Shown here: piece after piece, positions 18,108 to 25,703 of the stretch
How the letters are laid out: every line of letters begins with the position of its first letter
Position numbering within the stretch: the stretch's first letter is position 1
Source: Alphaproteobacteria bacterium
Lineage (GTDB): Bacteria > Pseudomonadota > Alphaproteobacteria > UBA2966
Direction of reading: 5' to 3'
Assembly: GCA_021296255.1 (NCBI GenBank)
Contig: JAGWAU010000035.1
Coordinates: forward strand, 92,881-156,880
Length of the DNA stretch: 64,000 bases
Notes under the pieces: model-generated
The model's input: only the letters and a program-made list of their open reading frames with translations
Databases searched by the model: none
Told to the model about the DNA's origin: nothing
Made by a program: the position numbers and the translations under genes

Positions 18108-18117
18108 CGAAATTCCC

Positions 18118-18146
18118 TTCACATGAAGCCTCGAAACGCCTATATA
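18118..18146 (+). promoter_or_regulatory. sigma-70-type promoter of ssrA
   Basis: TTCACA (18118-18123), a 17-base spacer and TATATA (18141-18146) make a good housekeeping promoter, with a predicted start near 18153, just before the tmRNA acceptor piece. The mobile cassette and its target duplication end at 18115, two bases before the -35 box. The core promoter is therefore intact but its upstream context has been replaced. Confidence 0.65.
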
Positions 18147-18152
18147 CCCTCT

Positions 18153-18472
18153 GTCGGGTAACCGACTATGGCGATAAACGCCGTTCGGAATAGGCGTTGC
18201 GGACCCGGGGGCAGTACCCGGCGCCTCCACCACGAACACATCCGGCTCAGCGCTTACTGCAGCGAGGGCATCGAAATGGCGGGTGTGGTCTTGATGGGGG
18301 CGAACCAGGATCGACGTGCGTGATAAAGGTGCGGTTTTCGCCCGGCATGATACCGCCGTTACCGGGTCACACTTACAAATGCCAACGATAACGAGGCATT
18401 TGCCGCTGCTGCGTAAACACCGTTAGCAACGGCGGGGTTTCGGGGGGCACCTGGCAACAGAAGCCCCCCACT
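18153..18472 (+). ncRNA. ssrA: tmRNA, circularly permuted two-piece form
   Basis: The gene encodes the acceptor piece first (about 18153-18232, ending in CCA at 18230-18232 after a T-arm-like GGGGGCAGTACCC). A spacer of about 63 bases follows, then the coding piece starting at 18296. GGGGGCG (18296-18302) pairs with CGCCTCC ahead of the CCA end, giving an acceptor stem with a G-U wobble at the third pair, the alanyl-tRNA synthetase identity element. The tag frame 18381-18416 reads ANDNEAFAAAA then TAA. A GTCGG-GTAA-CCGAC hairpin sits at about 18153-18166. tmRNA with SmpB rescues stalled ribosomes and tags the product for ClpXP. The 5' boundary comes from the promoter; the 3' boundary is approximate. 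Confidence 0.93.
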
Positions 18473-18660
18473 TCACGATCTATCCGCACCGAATCCCCGG
18501 CGGCCGAACCCATCGGAGGACTGTCCAACGTCGCGAACGCCATCCCTGTCAATTTGTGTTTCAACTCGCGACCGGGCCTCGCTAGTATGGCATTCGACGA
18601 AAGTTCAGTTGTGGTAGTGGCCTGAACGGCGGGCCTCCGACGCGCCACAGGGTAGTTTCG

Positions 18661-19164
18661 ATGTCAGAAGACCTGATGGGCTACAACCGAATCGTCGAGA
18701 ATGCTCTCAAGGGCGTCGTTCGCGAAGCGCTGACACGGGCTGCGGCCGTCGGACTGCCCGGTGATCACCACTTCTACATCACCTACCGAACGGACGCGCC
18801 CGGCGTGGTCGTCCCCCAGTCGCTTCAGGAGCAATATCCGGAAGAGATCACGATCGTCATTCAGCATCAATTTTGGGATCTCACCGTCGATCACGGGTCC
18901 TTCTCCTTGACACTCTCTTTCGGTGGAAGGAAGGAGCATCTCGAGGTGCCCTTCGGTGCGATCACGGGATTCGCCGATCCCAGCGTTCAGTTCGGACTGC
19001 AGTTCAAGGCCGACCAGGCGTCCATCAACGAGAATTTGCATGATCGCGACGAAGAACTGTCGGCCGCCGTTGCCGACGGGAGCTTGGAAGACACCCCGGT
19101 CCCCGTGGAAACGGACACGGCCTCCGCGGACGTCGTCGTATTGGACCGGTTCCGCAAGAAGTAG
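18661..19164 (+). CDS. sspB: SspB-family ClpXP adaptor (alpha type)
   Basis: SspB tethers ssrA-tagged proteins to ClpX for degradation. This 167-residue protein matches the alphaproteobacterial SspB family (formerly DUF1321). An N-terminal helix (MGYNRIVENALKGVVREAL) is followed by a beta-rich tag-binding domain to about residue 115 (FYITYRT, LPFGAITGF-like strands reading EVPFGAITGFADPSVQFGLQF). An acidic linker leads to a C-terminal basic tail (VVVLDRFRKK) that should contact the ClpX N-domain. It lies about 190 bp downstream of ssrA on the same strand and upstream of fumC. The pairing of tag gene and adaptor gene is functionally coherent. Confidence 0.93.
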   Translation: MSEDLMGYNRIVENALKGVVREALTRAAAVGLPGDHHFYITYRTDAPGVVVPQSLQEQYPEEITIVIQHQFWDLTVDHGSFSLTLSFGGRKEHLEVPFGAITGFADPSVQFGLQFKADQASINENLHDRDEELSAAVADGSLEDTPVPVETDTASADVVVLDRFRKK

Positions 19165-19289
19165 GCCAGTCCGCCCGTCCCCGGGGGAAACCGGCGGACT
19201 CCCTGTACCTGTTGGGTAGCAATTTATCTGTGCGGACGACCGCCCTCCAGTTTGTCCGAAGTGCGTAGCGCGGAGGGCGGAGCGCGAAC

Positions 19290-20702
19290 ATGAATGACGA
19301 TGCACCAAACAAGGGCATGCGCACCGAACGGGATACGCTGGGCGCCGTCGTCGTGCCCGCGGATCGCTATTGGGGCGCACAGACGCAGCGCTCCCTCCTG
19401 AACTTTCGCATCGGCGGCCGCAAGATGCCCTATGCCGTCATCCAGGGCCTCGCGGTCGTCAAAAAGGCCTGTGCCCGGGTCAACGCGGAGAACGGAGATC
19501 TGGACGGAGACGTCGCGGACGCCATTGGGCGGGCGGCAGACGAAATCATCGGCGAAACCCTGGCGGACCATTTCCCGCTGGTCGTGTTCCAAACGGGGTC
19601 CGGTACCCAGTCCAATATGAACGTCAACGAGGTGATTGCCAATCGTGCCAACGAGGTCCTGGGTCATGCGCTCGGCTCGAACGGGCCCGTCCACCCCAAC
19701 GATCACGTCAATCGGGGACAATCGTCCAACGACTCCTTCCCCACGGCCATGCACATTGCCGCCGTCACCACGCTGCGAGGCCAGCTTCTGCCGGCTTTGC
19801 GTCACCTTCACGAAGCGTTGGGCACGAAGGCCAATGCATGGCAGGACATCGTGAAGGTCGGTCGTACGCACCTCCAGGACGCAACGCCCCTGACGCTGGG
19901 CCAGGAATTTTCCGGCTACGCGGCGCAGGTCGCGCTCGGCATGGAACGCATCGAAACGGTCATGCCCCGGCTCCATGCGATCGCCCAGGGTGGGACGGCC
20001 GTGGGAACCGGCCTTAACGCACCTTCGGCTTTTGCGGATGCCGTTGCCCGGGAAATAGCCCGGATAACCGGTTATCCCTTTGTCTCTGCGGCAAACAAAT
20101 TCGAGGCCTTGGCGGCGAACGACGCCATCGTCGAAGCATCGGGAGCGCTGAATACCATCGCCGTGAGCCTCATGAAAATCGCCAATGACGTGCGCCTGCT
20201 GGGATCGGGACCTCGGTCGGGCCTCGGAGAATTGCGGTTGCCCGAAAACGAGCCCGGATCCTCGATCATGCCGGGGAAGGTAAATCCGACTCAGTGCGAA
20301 GCATTGACCCAGGTTGCCGCCCAGGTGATGGGCAATCACGTGACGACTACGGTGGCCGGATCAAGCGGACACCTCGAACTCAATGCGTTCAAACCGGTCA
20401 TGATCGACAATCTGCTCGAGTCCATCCGGCTGCTTGCGGAAGGCTGCCAAAGCTTTACCGACAACTGCATCACCGGCATCGAGCCGGATCGGGCGCGAAT
20501 CGCCGAGCATCTCGACCAATCGCTAATGCTGATCACGGCGATTGCACCCCACATCGGGTACGAAAACGCCGCGCGCATCGCAAAGAAGGCACATGCGGAG
20601 GGTACGAACCTCCGCCAGGCTGCGCTTCAACTCGGTCTGATCGAAGCGGAGGAATTCGACCGCTGGGTGAGGCCTGAAGACATGACGGCGCCCAGGCCAT
20701 GA
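19290..20702 (+). CDS. fumC: fumarate hydratase, class II
   Basis: FumC reversibly hydrates fumarate to malate in the TCA cycle and is iron-independent and oxygen-stable. The 470-residue protein carries the superfamily signature [10 protein letters not shown] at 323-332, the substrate loop [13 protein letters not shown] at about 102-114, and the catalytic His in GRTHLQDA (His194). An alternative start is the ATG nine codons in, which removes a poorly conserved tail. It follows sspB and precedes a ribbon-helix-helix gene in the same direction, a neighbourhood seen in other alphaproteobacteria. Confidence 0.97.
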   Translation: MNDDAPNKGMRTERDTLGAVVVPADRYWGAQTQRSLLNFRIGGRKMPYAVIQGLAVVKKACARVNAENGDLDGDVADAIGRAADEIIGETLADHFPLVVFQTGSGTQSNMNVNEVIANRANEVLGHALGSNGPVHPNDHVNRGQSSNDSFPTAMHIAAVTTLRGQLLPALRHLHEALGTKANAWQDIVKVGRTHLQDATPLTLGQEFSGYAAQVALGMERIETVMPRLHAIAQGGTAVGTGLNAPSAFADAVAREIARITGYPFVSAANKFEALAANDAIVEASGALNTIAVSLMKIANDVRLLGSGPRSGLGELRLPENEPGSSIMPGKVNPTQCEALTQVAAQVMGNHVTTTVAGSSGHLELNAFKPVMIDNLLESIRLLAEGCQSFTDNCITGIEPDRARIAEHLDQSLMLITAIAPHIGYENAARIAKKAHAEGTNLRQAALQLGLIEAEEFDRWVRPEDMTAPRP

Positions 20703-20727
20703 ACGCGAGACGTTGGGCATCCTCGCC

Positions 20728-20964
20728 ATGAAACGGTCGATCACCATCGCCGGTCATCGGACAAGCATCTCCCTCGAAGAGGAGTTCTGGAAGGCGCTGC
20801 GTGCGATCGCCAGGGAGGACGGACAGTCGATCAATGCCCTGGTGAGCACGATCGACAAGCAGCGGACCACGAACCTGTCGAGCGCAATCCGTGTCTTCGT
20901 TCTGAACCGGTACCAGACGCCCGCAGACCACGGGGGACTCGGTTGTCGGACAAATCACAAGTAA
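20728..20964 (+). CDS. ribbon-helix-helix domain protein
   Basis: This 78-residue protein matches the RHH_4 family of small ribbon-helix-helix proteins. A short beta strand (MKRSITIAGHRTSISLE) precedes two helices (EEFWKALRAIAREDGQSINALVSTID and NLSSAIRVFVLNRYQ). Such proteins usually bind DNA as dimers, but this conserved family downstream of fumC has no established target. The ATG at 20728 gives the typical start; a TTG five codons upstream is also open. It begins 25 bp after the fumC stop, so co-transcription is likely. Confidence 0.85.
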   Translation: MKRSITIAGHRTSISLEEEFWKALRAIAREDGQSINALVSTIDKQRTTNLSSAIRVFVLNRYQTPADHGGLGCRTNHK

Positions 20965-20983
20965 GGGTCTGACACCGGTTCCC

Positions 20984-20999
20984 GCTGGCCTCGGCCAGC
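20984..20999. terminator. stem-loop between convergent genes
   Basis: GCTGGC (20984-20989) and GCCAGC (20994-20999) with a four-base loop form a stable hairpin in the roughly 70-bp space between the RHH gene and the convergent FAD oxidase gene. There is no T-run on either side, so a terminator role is tentative. Confidence 0.35.
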
Positions 21000-21036
21000 C
21001 GGAAGCAGACGATCCAGCCGCCGGGTACCATGAACG

Positions 21037-22422
21037 CTAGATCTGAACGACCTTACCCGGGTTCATGATATTGGCGGGGTCCAGCGCCTTCTTGATACCT
21101 CGCATGAGGCTGACGGCCTCACCATGCTCCGCAGTCAAGAAATTCAGCTTGCCATAGCCAACGCCGTGCTCGCCGGTGCAGGTTCCATCAAGTGCGAGGG
21201 CCCGTAAGACCAGGCGCTCGTTGAGACGCTCAACTTCTGCCAACTCGCGTTCGTCATTCGGATCGAAAAGGAAAACGAGATGGAAGTTGCCATCTCCGAC
21301 GTGCCCGACGAGGGGTGCCATCAAAAATGACTCCGCCAGGTCCTTTTTGGTTTCCAAGATGCATTCGGCAAGCTTCGAGATGGGCACACACACATCCGTC
21401 GCCCACATCTTGGCGCCGGGCCGGAGGGACAACGCCGCATATGCCGCATCGTGCCGAGCTTGCCAGAGGTGGTTCCGGTCTTCCGTCCGCGTCGCCCATT
21501 GGAAGTCGCCGGCACCGTTCTCCGTCGCCAGTACTTGGACGGTTTCAGCCTGCTCGGCCACGCTCGCCTCCGAGCCGTGGAATTCGAGAAACAATGTCGG
21601 GGCGACGGGATACTCAAGGTCCGAGTAATTGTTGCACGCTTCCATCTGCAGTTCGTCCAGCAGTTCGATACGTGCGACGGGAACACCCATCTGGATGGTC
21701 TCGATGACCGTATTGATGGCTCCTTCGATCCCGGGAAACGAACAGACGGCGGCAGACGTCGCTTCCGGTATGCCGTAAAGGCGCAACGTGATCTCCGTGA
21801 TGACTCCGAGGGTACCTTCCGAGCCCACGAACACGCGCGTGAGGTCGTAGCCGGCCGCCGACTTACGGGCCCGCCGTGCCGTATTGACGATGCGGCCGTC
21901 GGCCGTCACCACGGTAAGCGCAAGAACGTTCTCACGCATCGTTCCGTAGCGCACGGCGTTGGTACCTGACGCGCGGGTTGCGGTCATCCCCCCGATCGTT
22001 GCATCGGCGCCCGGATCGATCGGAAAGAACAACCCGGTATCCCGCAGATACTCATTCAGTTGCTTGCGCCGCACACCGGCCTGCACGGTTACGTCCATAT
22101 CTTCGGCGCTCGCACGCACGATTTCATTCATTTCGCTGAGATCGATACACACGCCACCGTGAAGGGCTGCCACGTGGCCTTCCAGGGACGTGCCGATCCC
22201 GAAGGGAATAACCGGTGTTCCGTGCTCGGCGCAGACCCGCACGATCTCAGCGACTTCCTCGGTGCTTTTCGGGAACACGACCGCGTCCGGCGCGTGCGCG
22301 GCATGATAGGACTCATCCCGCCCGTGTTGCTCGCAAGTGGCTGAGGACGTGGAGAGACGTTCCCCCAGCCGCTGCTTGAGCACCGCAACCGCTGTATTGA
22401 CCTGCGCCCGTACCGCATCCAT
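21037..22422 (-). CDS. FAD-linked oxidase, D-lactate dehydrogenase/glycolate oxidase (GlcD) type
   Basis: This 461-residue flavoprotein has the vanillyl-alcohol-oxidase fold. The PCMH-type FAD-binding domain spans about 45-225 (PVIPFGIGTSLEGH and GADATIGGMTATRASGTNAVRYG for the pyrophosphate, then GSEGTLGVIT). The substrate-binding half carries the signature GHVGDGNFH and the C-terminal GEHGVGYGK ... DPANIMNPGKV block. These features fit D-lactate dehydrogenase (cytochrome) or D-2-hydroxy-acid dehydrogenases related to GlcD; the exact hydroxy acid cannot be decided. The ATG is preceded by AAGGAG. No GlcE or GlcF partner is adjacent, favouring a single-subunit enzyme that passes electrons to cytochrome c or quinone. 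It is divergent from a thioesterase gene. Confidence 0.92.
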   Translation of the reverse strand: MDAVRAQVNTAVAVLKQRLGERLSTSSATCEQHGRDESYHAAHAPDAVVFPKSTEEVAEIVRVCAEHGTPVIPFGIGTSLEGHVAALHGGVCIDLSEMNEIVRASAEDMDVTVQAGVRRKQLNEYLRDTGLFFPIDPGADATIGGMTATRASGTNAVRYGTMRENVLALTVVTADGRIVNTARRARKSAAGYDLTRVFVGSEGTLGVITEITLRLYGIPEATSAAVCSFPGIEGAINTVIETIQMGVPVARIELLDELQMEACNNYSDLEYPVAPTLFLEFHGSEASVAEQAETVQVLATENGAGDFQWATRTEDRNHLWQARHDAAYAALSLRPGAKMWATDVCVPISKLAECILETKKDLAESFLMAPLVGHVGDGNFHLVFLFDPNDERELAEVERLNERLVLRALALDGTCTGEHGVGYGKLNFLTAEHGEAVSLMRGIKKALDPANIMNPGKVVQI

Positions 22423-22645
22423 GGTTCACTCCTTCGACGAACCGAACCAGCCACCGTCAACTTTTGTTCTTGCCCGCAATCGAAGGCGGGTATTCGCTCG
22501 TTTACCACAGAACACGACCGGGCCACCAATCGCACGCTTCAACAACCCGTCACCCCGACGAACCTTCAAGCCGCACAATCATGGCGCATTTGCAAGGTGG
22601 TCCCTATTGACTGCGGTCAAAGACACCCACGAGAGTGACCGTGAT

Positions 22646-23125
22646 ATGACCTCTGCAAGCGCTTTGGCCATCCACGAAGAGACCGTTCGTCCCGAATGGA
22701 TCGACCACAACGGTCACATGAACGTCGCCTACTACGTGCTGGCCTTCGACCATGCGACGGACCGCCTCTTCGACTTGCTGGACCTCGGCGCAGACTACGC
22801 GGAACGCGAGCACAAGTCGGTATTCCAGGTCCAATGCCACATCAACTACCTCCAAGAGGTGAAGGAGGGCGATCCACTGAGGTTCACGATTCAACTATTG
22901 GACTACGATGTGAAGCGAATCCATTTTTTTGCCAGCATGTATCATCTCGGCGACGGATTTCTCTCGGCGACGGCGGAATGGCTTGGCGTCCACGTGGACC
23001 TGACGGCGCGGCGTTCCGCTGAATTGCCCGAGAGGGCCTTGGAACGACTCGCACGGTTGAAAGCGGACCACGAGGCACTGCCGCAGCCCCCCCAGGTCGG
23101 CCGCACGATCAGCATCCGCAAATGA
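22646..23125 (+). CDS. hotdog-fold acyl-CoA thioesterase
   Basis: This 159-residue protein has the single-hotdog 4HBT-type thioesterase pattern. WIDHNGHMNVAYYV at about 19-32 matches the D-x-N-x-H-x-N active-site segment, followed by a long helix and strands with HINYLQEVKEGD and AEWLGVHVDL. Close relatives act on short acyl-CoA or betainyl-CoA (the thioesterase domain of carnitine dehydrogenase), but the substrate here is not determined. The ATG at 22646 lacks a strong ribosome site; the open frame reaches further upstream into the divergent gene and is unlikely to be coding there. Confidence 0.85.
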   Translation: MTSASALAIHEETVRPEWIDHNGHMNVAYYVLAFDHATDRLFDLLDLGADYAEREHKSVFQVQCHINYLQEVKEGDPLRFTIQLLDYDVKRIHFFASMYHLGDGFLSATAEWLGVHVDLTARRSAELPERALERLARLKADHEALPQPPQVGRTISIRK

Positions 23126-23127
23126 AT

Positions 23128-23159
23128 CCCATCGGCCCGATTTTGACCATGGGTTTTTT
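23128..23159 (+). terminator. stem-loop with T6 after the thioesterase gene
   Basis: CCCAT (23128-23132) and ATGGG (23149-23153) can pair and are followed directly by six T residues (23154-23159), a few bases after the stop codon. The stem is short and the loop long, so this is a moderate candidate for intrinsic termination. Confidence 0.45.
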
Positions 23160-23179
23160 GGCCTTAGCTTTGTTCCGGA

Positions 23180-23713
23180 ATGACTGATACGCCGTCGTCA
23201 GCGTCGCCGCGGGAGTCCCGTCGTCTCGTACTGGGGATCGCCTGCTCGTTCGCCATGCTCGCCGGATGGCCGGCGCTCGCCGCCTGTACAGACCCGCCCA
23301 GAGAGAACGTGAACTGGGAACGTTGTTACCTGGAGGAGCGGAATCTGGCAGGATCCGATCTACGCGGGGCACGATTGCGCGACGCGCGATTCAACCGATC
23401 GAATTTGGAGAGCAGCAATCTCTCCAATGTCGACGCCCATCGTGCCAAATTCATCTCTGCAACGCTCTCGAAGAGCGTTTTCGACGGTGCCCGCCTTACC
23501 GAATCGGACTTCACAAAGGCCAATCTCCGAAACACATCCTTCGTCCGCGCCGATCTGCGACGCGCGCGACTGTTCCGCTCGGACCTCAGAGGGGCAGACT
23601 TCACGGGTGCCCGCATGACGGACGCCGACTTCCTCAACGCGGACCTGTCCGGCGCGACCTGGATCGACGGGGAAACGGTTTGCTCCGACGGCTCCCTCGG
23701 CCAGTGCAAGTGA
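23180..23713 (+). CDS. exported pentapeptide-repeat protein
   Basis: This 177-residue protein has a signal-like N-terminus (hydrophobic stretch at about 16-35, ending PALAAC, possibly a lipobox variant). About 18 pentapeptide repeats of the A-(D/N)-L-x-x type follow, from NLAGSDLRGARLRDARF to NADLSGATW. A short Cys-containing tail (CSDGSLGQCK) may form a disulfide. Pentapeptide repeats fold into a right-handed square beta-helix. Cytoplasmic members such as Qnr and MfpA mimic DNA, but exported ones have no clear role. It lies downstream of the thioesterase terminator, with its own promoter likely in the intervening 50 bp. Confidence 0.87.
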   Translation: MTDTPSSASPRESRRLVLGIACSFAMLAGWPALAACTDPPRENVNWERCYLEERNLAGSDLRGARLRDARFNRSNLESSNLSNVDAHRAKFISATLSKSVFDGARLTESDFTKANLRNTSFVRADLRRARLFRSDLRGADFTGARMTDADFLNADLSGATWIDGETVCSDGSLGQCK

Positions 23714-23968
23714 CGCTGTCCCTACCTTCTTACGTCAAGGGGATAGCCGCGAAAAAATTATTACAGTCCCGGTCAAACTGGAATCGTTCCGGTCAGGCCC
23801 CGGACCGGTCGTGGCGCTTCCCATCGGCTGCCTCGGCGTAAGCCTCTTGATTCTCTACTTGAATACAATGCCTTGGCCGACACTGTGCAATCGGGATATA
23901 CAGTTAATCCAATAATAATTTGAAAGTCGGCGCATTACAGACGCACTGGCGAAAGCGAAAGTGGGTCG

Positions 23969-25627
23969 GTGACGTCTCAACTGCCACGTCTCGACGCCGT
24001 GGCGGCTCGGTGGCGAAGCTTCGCCGCCAACGATCAGGTCGTGCTCTCGGCGCTCGCACTGGTCATCGGCGTGGCGGTTGGGTACGGCACGATCGGGTTT
24101 CGCTTGCTGCTGGGCTTGGCACAGGAAGTCTTCTATGGCTTCTCGGCTCAGCAGGTCGCCACCCTGGCCGACAACCTGGCGTGGTGGCACATCCTTCTCG
24201 CCCCCGCCGCAGGCGGCCTGGTTGTCGGCTTGCTCCTTCAATTCGTAGTCCCCGGGCGCGAGCGCCGGGCGGGAAGGTCCCGTCGTCCATCTCGGCGCCA
24301 CCGCCGCATCGTTCGTCGCACAACGGTTCAAGTTCGGACCTTCCTTGACCTTGACTCTGTTGGGGTGTGGCGTCGCCAGCGCCGTCGCGGCATCGTTCAA
24401 CGCCCCGATCGCCGGTGTGCTCTTTGCCCTGGAGGTGGTGATCGGTCACTACGCCCTTCACGCTTTTTCCCCGATCGTGATCGCGTCGGTCGCGGGCACC
24501 ATCGTCTCCCGCATCCATCTGGGCGACTTTCCAGCCTTTGTTCTCCCCGATTACTCGATCGTCTTGTTCTTCGAACTTCCCGCGTTCCTGATGCTCGGTA
24601 TCGTCTGCGCCGTGGTCGCCATGATCTTCATGTGGAGTATCATGTTCGCTACGGACACCGTCGAGCGTACTCGGGCGCCCATATGGCTCCGCCCCGCCAT
24701 CGGCGGTCTCGGGGTTGGCGCCATCGCGGTCTTCTTTCCCCAGGTGCTGGGCGTCGGCTATGAAGCCACCGATGACGCGCTCAAGGGTCTCATCCCCCTG
24801 GGATTCCTGATACTCCTCGTCATCGCCAAGGTGACGGCGACCGCGATCACGCTGGGAAGCGGCTTCGGCGGCGGGGTCTTCAGTCCCTCGCTATACATCG
24901 GCGCGATGACAGGTGGTGCCTTCGGATTCGTCGCGGCCACTGCCTTTCCCGATCTGGCGTCGAGCCCCGGCCTCTATGCGATCGTCGGCATGGGCGCCGT
25001 TGCGGCGCCCGTTCTCGGCGCTCCGATTTCCACCGTCCTCATGATGTTCGAGTTGATCGGCGACCTTTCGGTCACCGTCGCCGCGCTGATCGCCATCGCC
25101 GTGGCGAGCATCGTGACCCACCAGGTCCTGAGGCGTTCGTTCTTTGACTGGCAACTCATGCGCCAGGGTATCAGCCTCAGGGGTGGCCGGGCGCGGCAGT
25201 TGCTCCTGGCCGTTCGGGCTCGGCATATCATGGGCGATGACTTCCGGACCTCGCGGAAGGCACGAGTATCTCCGAAATCCGGCATCTGCTGCGAACCGCG
25301 CCGCACGATCATTTCTTCGTGACGGATGGCGAGGGCCGATACGCAGGCAAGGTCTCGTTCGCGGACATCCGCGATGTCGCCTTCGAGACCGGTGTCGATA
25401 CCCTGATCAATGCGCGCGACGCCGCGCGCAAAGTGACTGCGATCGAAGGCGACGACAATCTCGAGCGTGCACTCTCGCTGATGGATGCGGCCGGAGAAAA
25501 CCATCTGCCGGTCGTGGATAACGCACGGAATCTCGTCGTCATCGGCATCCTGCACCACAACCGGGTGCTTCGCGAGTACAACGAGGCGCTGCTGTCGGCG
25601 CGTGCAGAAGAGCACGGCGAGCGCTGA
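23969..25627 (+). pseudogene. ClC-type chloride channel/antiporter gene, broken by deletion and frameshift
   Basis: Three frames together encode one ClC protein with C-terminal CBS domains. The first frame (23969 to about 24255) gives the first helices. At about 24252-24262 the sequence jumps to GASAGREGPVVHLGA in another frame, with the roughly 45 residues that normally precede it missing, including the first selectivity-filter motif. The second frame (to about 25250) keeps filter motifs GREGP and GGVFSP. Near 25249, DDFRT continues as LAEGTSISEIRHLL only after a one-base shift, leading into the CBS frame ending at 25627. The missing block cannot be repaired by one base, so the gene is probably dead; an error in one run could explain only the second shift. 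Confidence 0.85.
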
Positions 25628-25703
25628 GATCCGTGCCCGGACACCCTCCGGTCGGGAGCCGCTGGCCGCTCCGACCGGAGGGCTGTGCTATAAGTCGCGA
25701 AAG

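Noticed and set aside
18197..18648. Open frames on both strands across the ssrA region
   Set aside because: The sequence is explained by the permuted tmRNA structure; only the short tag frame 18381-18416 is translated.
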